This document shows positions 39,992-51,505 of a stretch of DNA of 64,000 nt, piece by piece. The translations under genes and the position numbers were made by a program. The notes beneath the pieces are model-generated. The model searched no databases, was not told the origin of the DNA, and worked only from the letters and a program-made list of their open reading frames with translations. The stretch is from Paulinella micropora. Taxonomy: Eukaryota; Cercozoa; Imbricatea; Euglyphida. Each line of letters starts with the position of its first letter. Position 1 is the first letter of the stretch. Location: NCBI GenBank assembly GCA_009731375.1, contig BJOX01000137.1, positions 523,213 to 587,212 of the forward strand. The letters are read 5' to 3'.

Positions 39992-41204
39992 GTGTGAGGA
40001 TTCCAATTTATACTCTGAATAGTTAACTTATTTTGTTGAATTAATTACATTATTTTGAACTTCAAGTCTTTCAAGAAGTTTGCGTCTTGCTGCTATCAAG
40101 TCTTTCCATAAATCCGGTCGTAATCCTTATTGCTTGAATACAGCCGCGTAAAATAACGGAAGCTAGGTAATCGTTGCATGCGTAGTCACTGCTTATCGCT
40201 TTTTTGGGACTGGTGAACAGCCCATGATTTAATACAGACAGTTATAAATCAAGAAGCCGAGCAGCTTTCGTTCATCAGTTTCCGAAGTCTCGCTGAGTTA
40301 TTAAATTTTCCCTTATCTTATTATTTAATAGTATTTAATACAGCAAGTCTGGAACAATTTTTTCCAACTCTGGATGTTATTGTAGAATATTTAATATTTT
40401 TCAAATCAAGTTTGCGTAGTTGATGTGTATCGGCCGGGTATTTATTAATGATCTTCGGCACCGGTACACTTTGAAATTGACATGAAATAAAGTAGCGGGT
40501 ATGTGACGACTGATGATATAGACTTTAACGAGATAGTTGTCTGTTCTTCCCTGTACCTTCTGTGTAAAAAGGTGCGGAGTAAAACAGAGAATTAATAAAG
40601 TTAGGCAGGATGAGTTTCCTTAAGTAATAGCAATGATTCAAGTTCAAAGTGTTCAGGACTGAAAATATTGTCGTTTAAGTGATGACTCTGCCCATGAGGA
40701 CCGTGACGGTAACAACTTGATCCCCCCTCTCATAGCAATCTGACTTGTGAGAAAAGAGAACTGGATAAAATATTATAAAACGAACCCGGGCCATCACGAC
40801 TTATTACTTTGAGCCTTATCATCCGCCTGATACTAGAGATGATCCGCAGCCGCCCACCCAATCATATCACTATGATAGTAATAATTGCGCCGGTAAGCAA
40901 AGTTTGATCGAGTTCCCTCTATCATGATCGGGCAAAGAACCGTGATGATTAACTTCCACTTCCACTGAACTGTATACTTGAGACGACTTGAGACGACTTG
41001 TCCTCTCAGGAGTCAGTCAAGGGATATCTAATCCTGGCATTACAAAAAAAAATGTGACAAGGGACAGAAAAGAAACATGATTAACGTTTTCAAAGTAAAT
41101 TGCTCCCATGAACAAGCTTACGCTATTTTCCTTAGGCCGGGTACTCTGACCTACCTAGGAAAATGCTTTGCTATCATGCTAACGCGACCACGCCGCTTCC
41201 GAGT
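39992..41204. other. Intergenic region, no gene seen
   Basis: About 1.2 kb after Hsp70, including its 3' UTR. Moderately AT-rich and not repetitive. A direct repeat, AGACGACTTG, occurs near 40982. No convincing coding sequence. Confidence 0.6.
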
Positions 41205-42587
41205 TCAAGTTCTTCCGGAACTTGAATTCCCGGATTCATCTCTTGGATGCTTTCTGTTTTTAGCTTTCCTGTGCATTCCTGATCTCCTTTCTGTACCAGG
41301 TACCTCTTTTTCATGCTTCAGCTTCTTACATTTCTTTCCTCTGTTGACCTTGTCATAAGGTGGGGCTCCAACATATTCAAAGGGAAAATCGGAATCCAAC
41401 AGAATATCCCATATCCGTTCTGGAATCCGCATATCCGGTGCCCCCGTCAGATCAAAAGGAGCATTGAGTACCACTCTTAGGGTCTCTTGAATAGTCCACT
41501 GCGTGAATTCCTCAGATGATCATCCTCCTTGATCGTCCTGTCCCAGACTTCTTTTCCCTTTGAATTCAATAAACCGGTAGATAGGTTCTCTCCTTCGGCT
41601 TTTCCACAGCCTCCTCACTCCTCCAGAATTGCATGACGGGTGTAATCCCCAACCCTCTTTCCTCCTTTGATGGTAACTTTCCAACAACTTTTAACAGATA
41701 CAGATCATCCAGTGTATCATCTCCGACAGATTTCTGATTAGGCTTCATAAGGTAAAAGGATCCTTGTCTCCACTTGATCCCTCCGGTGTCACTTGACCAT
41801 AGAACCATAACTTTCCAGTCGGTTCAAGTCTCGAATACTTATGATCTAATAGATCTCCTTCAACTTCCTCTGTCACCGTTGGCTCAGAAATTGATTCCTC
41901 TTCCGTATCCATCGGGATCGATCCAGTCTTGATCTCCGAATCTTCCGTCTTGAAAAGTCCCGCTCTTTGCACAGCTTGTCTACCTTGTTCCTTCTTATGC
42001 TCTTCCGCGATCTCCTCATCTCCACCTCTTCTGCCTCTTTCTCGTCCACCTTGGGCGGGTTCTTGAATCCATCCTGTAACCTACCAAGGGCTTCTGCTTC
42101 TGACTCGAACTCCAACAGATAAGGTGCAAAGTTCACCAACCTTCTGACATGAACGATCTGTTCCCTCCCTTTTCCAAGAGGTACTATCTTATAGTCATAG
42201 GCTCCCGTGCGCTGCTTGATCTGATATGGTGATTGCCATTTACAGTAAACCTTGTCCCTGCCATCGGATTCCCACCGGGATGTGAGGTACATACAGTAAA
42301 ACTGTGTCCCCAATCTGGAACTCCGCACGCTTGAACTTGTTCTCCTGTTGTTCGTCTTGCTTCGTACTAGCTTGTGCCCTGGCTCTTGTCAAATACTCCT
42401 TGGCCTCAGCAATAGCTCTCAACCGAACTCCCATGAGCTCATATGGCTCCCACTTATCCCCCGGTCTCAAGTTCGCCATTGGTATGTTTAACACCCTCCC
42501 ATGAACTAACTGATTCGGGCTAAGCTTCTCCGGGCTTCCCAACGATGACGAAGGCAAGTTGTTTATCGCTATTTTCGCAAAGATCAT
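41205..42587 (-). pseudogene. 3' fragment of a third gypsy pol
   Basis: Minus-strand segments 42587-42240, 42328-41873, 41972-41745, 41808-41566 and 41474-41205 read in order as the end of an integrase (SPNQLVHGR), a GPY-type module, an acidic linker and the extra C-terminal domain (DDTLDDLYLLKVV ... PFDL ... RIWDILL ... VGAPP). RT and the catalytic core are absent. Several frame breaks. The upstream side ends five bases before a copia-type LTR. Confidence 0.85.
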
Positions 42588-42591
42588 TATC

Positions 42592-42789
42592 TGTTAGACC
42601 ACTATTTTTAGTATAATGACCTATGATAGCTATAACACTCGCACAGCAGTACTACAGCTTTAATAAGAAAAGGAGCAAACAGGACACGCCGCGTAACTTG
42701 ACTGGCCGGATCGTAAGTAATGGCTCTACCGACACCGTTACTCTGATACGGCCGGTCCTTAACTATCAATTAAGATTATAGTTCCAACA
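42592..42789 (-). mobile_element. Copia-type LTR, 198 bp
   Basis: On the minus strand it starts TGTTGGAAC and ends GGTCTAACA, with short inverted ends. Directly before it (minus strand) is CCAGGGGGAG, the purine tract that precedes a copia 3' LTR. It closes a copia relic lying at higher coordinates. Confidence 0.78.
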
Positions 42790-43265
42790 CTCCCCCTGGA
42801 ACAAAGTAAATTAATATGTAAGTTACTGCCGGTCCTATATAAGTTACGCTATCTAATACTATTTTGTGAAACATGAGAAAACACAAACTCAAAACATATA
42901 GCCTTACCCTCACACTCTCCGAGAAGTAATGTCGGGGTTGGCTACCCTTCTATCCACAGCGAGTATGTATCAATTAGAATACATACAAGGCAGCGGGCCT
43001 GTGGTAGTCAGGCCTACCCAACGAGAAGAGGATTATTTCCCTACTCTCCCTACCTCTCGAATGAGTAAAAGTAATATGTAATAGGCATATATATAGATCA
43101 TGTGAAAGTACATACTTATAGTAATGACCTCCAAAGAAGCGATAACATAAATATGTAATATTCTCATGATAATACATATGTACAATCTATAAGTATCGCA
43201 GCTATGAACATAAAGCAAAAATAAAATTTTGAAGCGCTTCCCGTAAGGGGGGTAAAAACTAAAAA
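42790..43265 (-). mobile_element. 3' untranslated remnant of a copia element
   Basis: Non-coding sequence ahead of the LTR on the minus strand. It contains TACGGGAAGCGCTTCAAA, which also occurs (CTACGGGAAGCGCTTGCAAA) in the 3' region of the plus-strand copia element at about 47160, so the two are related. No coding part remains. Confidence 0.6.
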
Positions 43266-43384
43266 AAAATTATTGGCGGGTCTGTACTTTATGAAGGGAG
43301 GGACCCAGGTCTGTCGACTCACAAGGAGCGATGAAACACCCTTCGACCCAACCACAACCAGAGTTCCAATTTGGCCTCTTTTTT

Positions 43385-43386
<2 letters not shown>

Positions 43387-43443
<57 letters not shown>
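43387..43443. repeat. (AT)n array
   Basis: About 57 bp of alternating AT. The poly-Tyr/Ile open frames across it are not genes. Confidence 0.95.
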
Positions 43444-43446
<3 letters not shown>

Positions 43447-43496
43447 CATAAATAACTTATACCCGATACTCTCTGTAGAAATGATAAGTCCGCGGA

Positions 43497-46400
43497 ATGC
43501 AGTTCGTGTTCCGGGGCTTCTCGCCAACCCGGGAACACGAACGTACTCAGCAACGTGGGGGGCAATCAGATCGCCACGGGAGACGTAGAGTCGAACCATC
43601 ACTAGAACTCAGAAAGTCAGACAAACCTAGAAAGATAGGAATCAAGCTTTTTCATTATGCATGTGGGCATTATGGGTTAACAAAGATGCGCCTATTGGCA
43701 AAAATTTTGAACATTAAGTTAGTTGGTGACGAGAGTGATGTGAGATTTTGCGAATCTTGCATGATAGGAAAGTCTAAACGTTTGCCACGTTTTGCAGTTA
43801 ATACGATAGAAAGAGCCCAAAAGCCAGGTATAATCCTACACATAGACACATCAGGACCGTGGGCAACTAGATCAATAGGTGGTAAACGGTATAAATTTTC
43901 AGTCACCGACGACTACTCACTATTCATTCTTGACTTTTATTTAGCCCATAAGAATGAGTTTGTAGATTGTTTAAAACAAGCTGTAGCCTTTTATGAGAGA
44001 CAGGCAGGAAACAAAGTAAAAGAAATTCGCGCAGGTCAAGAATTCGATATTCCGGAGGAAGTCATAAAGTGGTGGAAAAATATTCGCTTGATTTGGAAAA
44101 CTTCCGCGACAAACGATAAAGACGGGAATCCTATTGCGGAAAAAGTGAATGATATTACAACGGGGCCTGCACGAGCAATGCGATATCACGCTAAATTACC
44201 GCCGCAATTCTGGGCAGAATTAGAACACGCAGCCACAACCATTCACAACATACTACCGGCAATTCGCGGTGAACGCAAAGGAATCTCGCCTTATGAACAG
44301 CTGTTAGGTAGAAAACCAGCACTCTTTCACTTAAAACCAATAGGATGCATGGGTGTGTTACATGTACCTAAGACTAAAGTGCGGAAGGGAGAGTACAGAG
44401 GGAAAAAGGTGATGCTAGTAGGATACGATCTATTTCAGGAACTATACCGCGTATGGGATGGTAAGAAGATAATTTCCGGAGTGAGAGATGTGAGATTTAA
44501 TATTCACAAAATCGGTAAACAAGCTCACCCTCCTAAACTGGTGTCGTGGGATAATGATGACTCTGAGGGGGAGAATGAGAATGAGAGCGAGCAACCACAC
44601 ACATCTCCACAAGCATCACCACCCCAGTCACCACCTCAACCACCTAAGTCACCGCACACCGTCAACAACGACCACCCAACAACACAGTTTGATGAAACTG
44701 AGGGGGAGATAGAGAATGTTGATGTCGATGCGAATGAGAATGAACACGCATATGAGAATGAGCATGTGGAGAAGAATACACTGGATCACAGACATACACG
44801 CCTACACACAAATCCAGAGCCACATTATCCACAGCAATCACCCACAGAGCACAAGATCAAACCACAAGAGCATGAAAATGAACAAGATCCAACAGATTCA
44901 CTAAAAATACATGAAAAAAGAGCATACGAAGAAAAATCACCACCATCTAAGGGATTAACGTGGGAGCAGTAACGGAGAGTAACATAATCCCCGGTAAAAG
45001 GCAACGCAAGGCAGTAGAGAGATATACCCCTAGCAATGAGCCCAAGAGAGAAAAGAGAGAGGCTCAAGAGCTGATAGATAAGGTAGTAAGAGTGCCAGCG
45101 CGCGCATGGGGAGATGGATGGGCGAAGAAAAGTACGGTGTGGGATGGGAGAGCATAGTACGGGTAGGGGTAGTCAGCAGAGTGAGTGACCCCAGAGATAG
45201 ACTCATAGTAAGAGACAGACCTCAGCCCACCCACATAGTTAAGTTTGAAGACGAAGAAGAACTGATGTTGAATTCGGAAATCCACAAATACTCCGTGAAA
45301 GATCCCGAATACCCGTTGCAAAGTCCCGCTAATATATTTTTATGCGATGACCGTATGGTGGCAGATGAGATTCGTAATTTTTATTTGTATGTAGACGTCA
45401 GAGTACCCAAAGATGTCATAGAGGCAGGTTTGACAGCTAAAGATAATTTAGAGGGTATGAAAGCAGAGCTAAAAGCTCTTCAATCCTTTAACACATACAC
45501 ATGGTACCCCATAAGGAGGCAAGCAAGGCAGGAGTTAGTAAGATAGTTAGATTGACATGGGTTCACAAAGTAAAGTTAGATGAGAACGGGAAAAGTCTCG
45601 TTTAGCTTTACGGGGAGATATGTTAGAACCCGGTGTTAGCTATAACCCAGATCAGCTCTTTGTTCCTTGCGCCACGCACCATTCACTTTTATTTCTCGCC
45701 AAACTATCTGCCTGGCATAGACACAAACTATACGGCATAGATTTTAAAAATGCATACCTGAATGCTCGTATGAATGACCCTGTTTATGCATATGCGCCAG
45801 AGAGTGTAGACAGAGAAGGGCATGAGGGGATGATATGGCGTATAGATGGTGCCTTATATGGCGCACCTCAGGTAGGAAGAAGATTGTATGAGATATTAGC
45901 ACCCAAGCTAGAGGAGCTAGGTTTTAGACTGCTAGATTCTGATTTATGTATGTTTGTAGTAAATGATAAAGCGATAGTAGGGATGTTTCATGTAGATGAC
46001 TTGTTGTTCACAGCACCAAACAAACAAGCATATGAGCGTTTTGCGTCCGTATTAGAAAAACATTTCCCGCTCAAAAGACTCGGTATAGCCAGTGAATTCA
46101 AAGGAATAGAGATAGAGCAATCGAACGGGAAAATAGTTTTGCATCAGCGAAAATATCAGCAGCAGATACTAAAAGAAGTAGGTTACGATTCTGCTAAACC
46201 CGTCAGTACTCCAGCGCAAGAACATTTCACGGAACTGTCGGAATCAGCCAGCTCGCGAAAATTTTCAATTCCTAGTTTAGTTGGTCGCTTGCTATTTCTC
46301 GCGAAGATGACAAGACCCGATATAGAACAAGCAATAAATTCGGCAAGTGTCATGCAAACTATCGATAAGGGAATAACTTATGCGATGTTAGGCACTATCT

Positions 46401-46945
46401 TTCGCTATTTAGTTAACTCTTATCGAGGTTTAGCTTACCATGAGCCTAAGTCAGAGCAGGAAGGGCAAACCTATCCAAAACTTTCCATGTGGCCCGACGC
46501 GGCTCACAAAGTTTGTAAGAAAACAGGGAAGTCCCGCACTGGATTCGTGATCCTATGGGGCATCGATCCAGTTGCATGGTTATCAAAGCGACAGAGTCGC
46601 ATCGCCCTGAGTTCCAATGATGCTGAAATATTTGCAGCAACTGAGTGCATTAGAGAGGGACTTGCACTGAAAAACATCACACAAGAACTAAACATAGCCC
46701 AAAAGAGCCCGATAGAATTATTTGAGGATAACTCTCAAACAATCTTAGCGGCAGAGAGGGGTATGTCAGGTAATAGAACTAAACACTTACCTTTAGAATT
46801 ACACTTTATGCACCACCTACAGAGAGACGGTGAGATCAAGTTTGTAAAACGTAGGTACGAAGAAGCAGATAGGTGATGTAATACAAAATATTTACCGAAA
46901 GAACAATTCGAGTATTTACTTAACAAATTTCGGGATTTGCATGTC
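43497..46945 (+). pseudogene. Ty1/copia pol: integrase, RT and RNase H, broken
   Basis: The open segment 43497-44972 holds the integrase: an HHCC-type zinc region with ESCMIGKSKR, the first Asp in HIDTSGPW, and the ERKGISPYEQLLGRKP region with a catalytic Glu. The segment that should carry the second Asp (normally near a DNGGEF motif) is missing, so the core is defective. A Pro/Glu/His-rich linker follows. RT begins in 45106-45546, is broken by stops and a frame change near 45546-45620, and resumes in 45620-46876 with FHVDDLLF (the usual YVDD box). RNase H includes LSSNDAEIFAA and a KHLPLELHF region. A TGA at 46874-46876 interrupts the end, after which the frame reads TKYLPKEQFE. No matching 5' LTR is seen. 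Confidence 0.88.
43502..43543. repeat. Short inverted repeat
   Basis: GTTCGTGTTCCGGGG and CCCGGGAACACGAAC form a 14 of 15 bp stem with a loop of about 12 bases, at the left edge of the copia coding remnant. Confidence 0.75.
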
Positions 46946-47340
46946 CACTCACTTATGTTTGCTTTGAGTGTTTTGTGCAGTTTGTTGCTTGTTGCAGCAA
47001 ATTTGTTTTGCACAGGGGCCCAGAGCCGTCAAGTCGAGATTGGATCGCCGACTGCCGCGCGAGGCTGGCGGCGAGGCTATCCCCAATTTAAGTTCTTTCT
47101 ATCCTTCTTTCTGTCCAAGAATAGGAAATCTTAGAAAATTTTCGATTTTGCTACCCTCTACGGGAAGCGCTTGCAAATTTTTGAACACATACATACTTCA
47201 TACATGTTACTGCATAACTACATATATACATGCATAGAGGATGTGATGATATTGGGAGTTGATGACCTTCGGGTTACCCATAACTGATCCTCACCACTAT
47301 TCTATATGACACACTGGCCACTAGATAGCCTATGATTTGC
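46946..47340 (+). other. Non-coding 3' region of the copia element
   Basis: Between the decayed RNase H end and the purine tract. Shares CTACGGGAAGCGCTT with the copia remnant at 43.2 kb. Confidence 0.55.
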
Positions 47341-47346
47341 GACTAA

Positions 47347-47600
47347 GGGGGAGCATTGTAATGTGCTATTAATAACCGTTACTCCACCTAGTCAATTTAC
47401 CGATAATTTGGATAGTCTTAGTCATAGGCAGGTTCATAGGCCGGACAGTTATTAATACCTTTATTACTGACAAGGACACTTTCTAGAGTATTCGCGAATC
47501 ATAGTCTGGAAGGCCTAGAACCAAATGAGTATTACCATTCTGTTACAGTCATCACATTTTGTGTGACCCAAAGTTATTAAAAGTCTTCAAAGTTTCTTCG
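47347..47600 (+). mobile_element. Polypurine tract and start of copia 3' LTR
   Basis: GGGGGAG at 47347-47353 is followed by a TGTAATGTG start at 47357, the usual copia arrangement. The LTR end cannot be set because no second copy is present; the end given is a guess. Confidence 0.45.
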
Positions 47601-48029
47601 GTTATTCTTTACCCTTAGCGGGGTAGCTTCCCTAAACTCTGCGTTTGAGAGATAGATTCCGTTGCTCCAGAGAGCAGGTGAAATACCAGCCGGTAAATAG
47701 CTGAGAGGTCACTTCGTTTATTTACCTAGATTTCTACTTGTTTGCAGACTTGGAATGCAAAGTACGTGACGAACACAACTGAACGTAGATTGTGAGTTGG
47801 CTAAGCTTGAGCTTTGCAAAAACTACTGAAAAGTACTTCACTGAGTGAAGGATGTCTTCAAGTCCAACTTGTAGTTCACGTGTCCAGGAATTGCATTTGG
47901 GAAAAAGTTTGGGCTCATTTTTCACTGGGCTGGACCGCGTCCTTGTCAACAAATTTACCCTATGACTGTGTCATAAAAAGCCTCGGACTCGGACAAAAAG
48001 ATACGGTGATATGGGGGAAAACTGAGCAA
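47601..48029. other. Intergenic region, nothing recognised
   Basis: AT-rich sequence between copia LTR and gypsy element 2. The small open frames do not look coding. Confidence 0.5.
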
Positions 48030-48033
48030 TAGT
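48030..48033. repeat. Target-site duplication, left copy
   Basis: TAGT directly before the 5' LTR; the same four bases follow the 3' LTR at 58323-58326. Confidence 0.75.
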
Positions 48034-48250
48034 TGTGGACATCAACCCCCGAATTATCCGGTAAAAAACTTATTTATAGATTTCGTCTGGCCGGACACGT
48101 CTGAAATACCAATTTGATCCTGGTCTTTTGGCGGCTTTTTGTCTTTGCGTCACTGAGCTAATAAAACGAGACATCATTCTCTTTTTGAGGACTGTGTTTG
48201 GTTATATTACCGACTTACTCTTCCATTGAGCTATCGTTGGGGATAGTACA
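48034..48250 (+). mobile_element. 5' LTR of gypsy element 2
   Basis: Starts TGTGGACATCA and ends GGGGATAGTACA. Same length as 58106-58322. A third, decayed copy lies at 1881-2085. Confidence 0.95.
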
Positions 48251-48252
48251 TT

Positions 48253-48265
48253 TGGAGTCCATAGC
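48253..48265 (+). promoter_or_regulatory. tRNA primer-binding site, gypsy element 2
   Basis: TGGAGTCCATAGC, two bases after the LTR, complementary to a tRNA 3' end in CCA. It shares TGGAGTCC with gypsy element 1. The tRNA is not identified. Confidence 0.75.
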
Positions 48266-48880
48266 TAAAGGCTGATTTCTTTTCTGATCTGTCGTACAGA
48301 CATCAGATAAGCACAAATTTATTTTTCGCTGATCTGTCGCACAGACATCAGACGAAAACAAACACTCCTACTCATCCTCAAACAAAAAACTTACAAACAA
48401 GCAATCAATTTGTCACAAGCTGGCATAACCTTTAGCCCTTGTGCACATTTGGCTTCTGTGTGCTCTTCTACAAGACACCAGACCACACCTACTCCACTCC
48501 CTCTTGCTGCTTGCATAAAGCCAAGTAGGACAAGTGCGAAACAAACATCAGACAAACACACAGACAGAGGAAAAACGAGCAAAGCACTCCCACTCTCTGT
48601 TCTGAACCATTTTCCTTGCATTTTCTCTGCAGAAACCAGAGGAGATTACACATCTCTCACACAAGAGCAAGACAAATATCGAAGCACTGTCCGACGACAG
48701 ACTGACTTCTACAAAACAGCTCTTTTGACCAAACTATCGTTATCTCTGTGTAGGGCCTGACGCCCCATAACTATTTCAACAGAGAAAAGGAAGAAGGAGA
48801 AGAAGGTTGCATAGAGTGATAAGAACAACAGAGGAAAAAAAAAAAAAAAAAAAAAGCAGACGTGACTCTCATAACATAAG
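48266..48880 (+). other. Leader of gypsy element 2
   Basis: Contains a direct repeat, CTGATCTGTCG[T/C]ACAGACATCAGA, at about 48282 and 48328, and an A run of about 18 bases at 48837-48855 shortly before the gag ATG. Such an A run can serve in translation start or be a relic of an integrated poly(A), but neither is shown. Confidence 0.6.
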
Positions 48881-51421
48881 ATGGAAGACGAGAATGAGCA
48901 GGCTGGTGTGACACCAACTGATTATGGTCCTAGTGAGGGAGGAGAGGAGCAGGAGACTCAGTACTCAGAAGAGAGGGGGGATAGAGATGGAGAGGAGAGA
49001 GAGGAGTATACGTATACAGCCGATGTAGAGTCGACAGGGGGGGGTAATGCACAAGAAGCGAGTGCAGGTCAGACTGGAGGCTCTCCATTGACAGAGGCAG
49101 AGAGAGAGATGGAGGATGTTGGCCAGAATATCCCAAATACATGGGAACAGTTGGCTACATATGATGATGAAGAGTCCTTCTTCCTTAACTACCCAACCTA
49201 TTATAAAACACACATCTACATTCCTTACGAGAAAAGGAATAGACCAGGACAAGGTCAAAGCAACCTCCTGATCGAAATTCCCGGCCTTGCGAAGCCTCTC
49301 TTCAACAAAGTGAGGTTTGAGCACGAAAGAGTGCCATTGCAGGATATCAAGTATGGCGACACTCTTACACTGTGCGACATATACGACATATCTGCAACAC
49401 TCTACGCTGCTGTGCTCGTTGCGGAATTTTATGAACGCACAAACATACAGTGGAAAAATAAACGCACAACTGCAGCATGGCTGTCTGTCTGTGGTGTCCC
49501 CACTGATATCAAGAATCTAGAAAGAAAGTTCGAAGGTAGAAACCAAAGTGGCATTGAGTTTGCCCTTGAGGCTTTTGTAACTGCCTTCACACGGGCTTAC
49601 AACGAAATGTACAAAGCACTGAAAGACAACACAAGGCAACATCCTGTTTACGAGGAGGTTGACCAGTCTTGTCAGGTGCTTGAACGCCTCACACAACTCC
49701 ACAAGGGCCTCTTTGAGGGGAAGGAGCAAAAACCAACATGGAAACAATGGGCCCACACGAAGAATCACACTCTCATTAAAGGCCCTCTCACAACAATCCC
49801 AAATAATAACAGAGCTGATAAGTCTTCCATGAGAGAAAAGGCACACTTCCTCTCTAGTACCACAGGGCATGCACAGTTCGTGACTCATCTGGAACGACAG
49901 GTGAAAGAAGAAGAGACGAGACAGAAAGAGGAGAAGGAGCACAAGGAGAAGATAGCTGTGGCAATGGCAGTAGCACGGGTGGCTCCACAGCCAACGGCTC
50001 CACCTACCACATCTAACCCAGCTCCCAAGAAAGCAGGAGGAGGACCCACAGGAGGAGGACCCCAAGGGGGAGGAACAGTAATTAACTTGACTGACTCCCA
50101 GAAGAAAAAGCAGGCGCTGCAGGCAGCCCTAGCTAAAATCAAAATTGGGGGAGGGGGCCTTAAGCTCTATGCTATCACTGCCAATGAGGCTGACACAGAG
50201 AAGACCCTCATGACTAAGTTCAATGAGATGGACAGATGCTTCCAGCAAAACCAGTGTGAGGTGGAGCAGGAGTATGAAGTCCTAGAACATCTCTGTGATC
50301 GATCCCTCCTTGGAGCTGGTTTTGATCGTATAACTTACGAGCAGTACAGAGGAGAGGAGGAGCTAGCAAGGAAAGGTGGAAATGCAGAGATGAGTTGTAC
50401 TCTGGCCATTGCTGCCCTCATTCGATACTTTAAGGCAAGTGGATATCAACACTTGTGCACGGGCACATTGATTGGGTTTGAAATTTTTGACTTAGTATCG
50501 GAGCAGTTGCAGTCTGTCACTCAGCTTGCATCTGTCTTAACAAATGTGGGCACCCAGTACACTCTCTTTTATAACCACAAAGCCATACTCCTATATTTCC
50601 TCAGTGCTTTGCACGTCTACAACAAAAATAAGCTCACACTGCTCATGCAAGACTGCAAAACCTTCGACAAGGTAAAGCACTTGAACTTTTTGGAGATGAG
50701 CGTCTTTGAGGCCACGACTAAGGCCGTGAGCCCAAAAATGTTGTGGACCGAAGTAATGACCGCTTGTCAGAGGCTCGACAGCCAGACAGCATCCTTGATC
50801 GGTTCTGCATCGGCTTCTGCTCAACCGCAAGCCGCACATACGCAACGATCTCTAGGAAAGCGACCAAGAGAGAACAGTCGTGAAGCTAACACACCTTGTA
50901 TTCGTTGGTGGGCACGGGCACAATGCTTCAAACACACAAATAAGAAATGCCCGTACAACCACGATGTCGAGGACATCCGCATCCGAAACACACTCCTCAA
51001 GAACGTACGGTCGGACGAAACCAACACCGTCGCCGTTCTGCGCCGACTGCGCAAGGATCAGGGGTGGAAATTACAGGATGTCGCGGACCATGACCACGAA
51101 CTAGCTGACGCGATCAATTCTCTTTTCGCTAGAGATGATCAGAAGACGGCAGCCATAGAAGCCGCAAGTAGAGGAAGAGGTGGAACACGAGGAAGAGGAG
51201 GAGGGAGAGGAATCAATCGAGGAGGAGGAGCCCCTTTCGCACGAGGCACATACACTCGCGGGGGGGAGAGAGGATTTGTGAGAAGAGGAGGAGGAAGAGG
51301 TGTATTTCAAGGTAGAGGAGGAGGAAGATGGGTTTGCCGAGGTGGATATGGCAGCGCAGAGCGCCCGTACCACAGAGATGGGGGCTGGGCAGACGGCTCG
51401 AGCTCAAGCTCGAGTTCCTAA
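48881..51421 (+). CDS. gag: Gag of gypsy element 2, CCCH finger and RGG tail
   Basis: 846-residue ORF from the ATG at 48881. The N-terminal 70 or so residues are acidic and low complexity. A capsid-like helical body follows, then a charged coiled-coil-like stretch rich in Glu and Lys around residues 340-365, a Gly/Pro linker and a second helical body. Near the end is C673-x8-C682-x7-C690-x3-H694, a CCCH-type finger, then Arg/Gly repeats (about 764-830) like an RGG RNA-binding box and a poly-Ser end. Standard gypsy Gag uses CCHC knuckles; here RNA binding is probably done by CCCH plus RGG. The stop is TAA at 51419. Pol continues in the same frame. Confidence 0.88.
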   Translation: MEDENEQAGVTPTDYGPSEGGEEQETQYSEERGDRDGEEREEYTYTADVESTGGGNAQEASAGQTGGSPLTEAEREMEDVGQNIPNTWEQLATYDDEESFFLNYPTYYKTHIYIPYEKRNRPGQGQSNLLIEIPGLAKPLFNKVRFEHERVPLQDIKYGDTLTLCDIYDISATLYAAVLVAEFYERTNIQWKNKRTTAAWLSVCGVPTDIKNLERKFEGRNQSGIEFALEAFVTAFTRAYNEMYKALKDNTRQHPVYEEVDQSCQVLERLTQLHKGLFEGKEQKPTWKQWAHTKNHTLIKGPLTTIPNNNRADKSSMREKAHFLSSTTGHAQFVTHLERQVKEEETRQKEEKEHKEKIAVAMAVARVAPQPTAPPTTSNPAPKKAGGGPTGGGPQGGGTVINLTDSQKKKQALQAALAKIKIGGGGLKLYAITANEADTEKTLMTKFNEMDRCFQQNQCEVEQEYEVLEHLCDRSLLGAGFDRITYEQYRGEEELARKGGNAEMSCTLAIAALIRYFKASGYQHLCTGTLIGFEIFDLVSEQLQSVTQLASVLTNVGTQYTLFYNHKAILLYFLSALHVYNKNKLTLLMQDCKTFDKVKHLNFLEMSVFEATTKAVSPKMLWTEVMTACQRLDSQTASLIGSASASAQPQAAHTQRSLGKRPRENSREANTPCIRWWARAQCFKHTNKKCPYNHDVEDIRIRNTLLKNVRSDETNTVAVLRRLRKDQGWKLQDVADHDHELADAINSLFARDDQKTAAIEAASRGRGGTRGRGGGRGINRGGGAPFARGTYTRGGERGFVRRGGGRGVFQGRGGGRWVCRGGYGSAERPYHRDGGWADGSSSSSSS

Positions 51422-51505
51422 GCACCACAGGCCTATGCGACATCAGGCGCAACCACTACCGACACTGATGCCGACTCAGGTAACAGATTTGAGGTAGTCC
51501 AATGA

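Noticed and set aside
42800-43497. 5' LTR of the plus-strand copia element
   Set aside because: No sequence here matches the TGTAATGTG start at 47357; the LTR that is present faces the other way.
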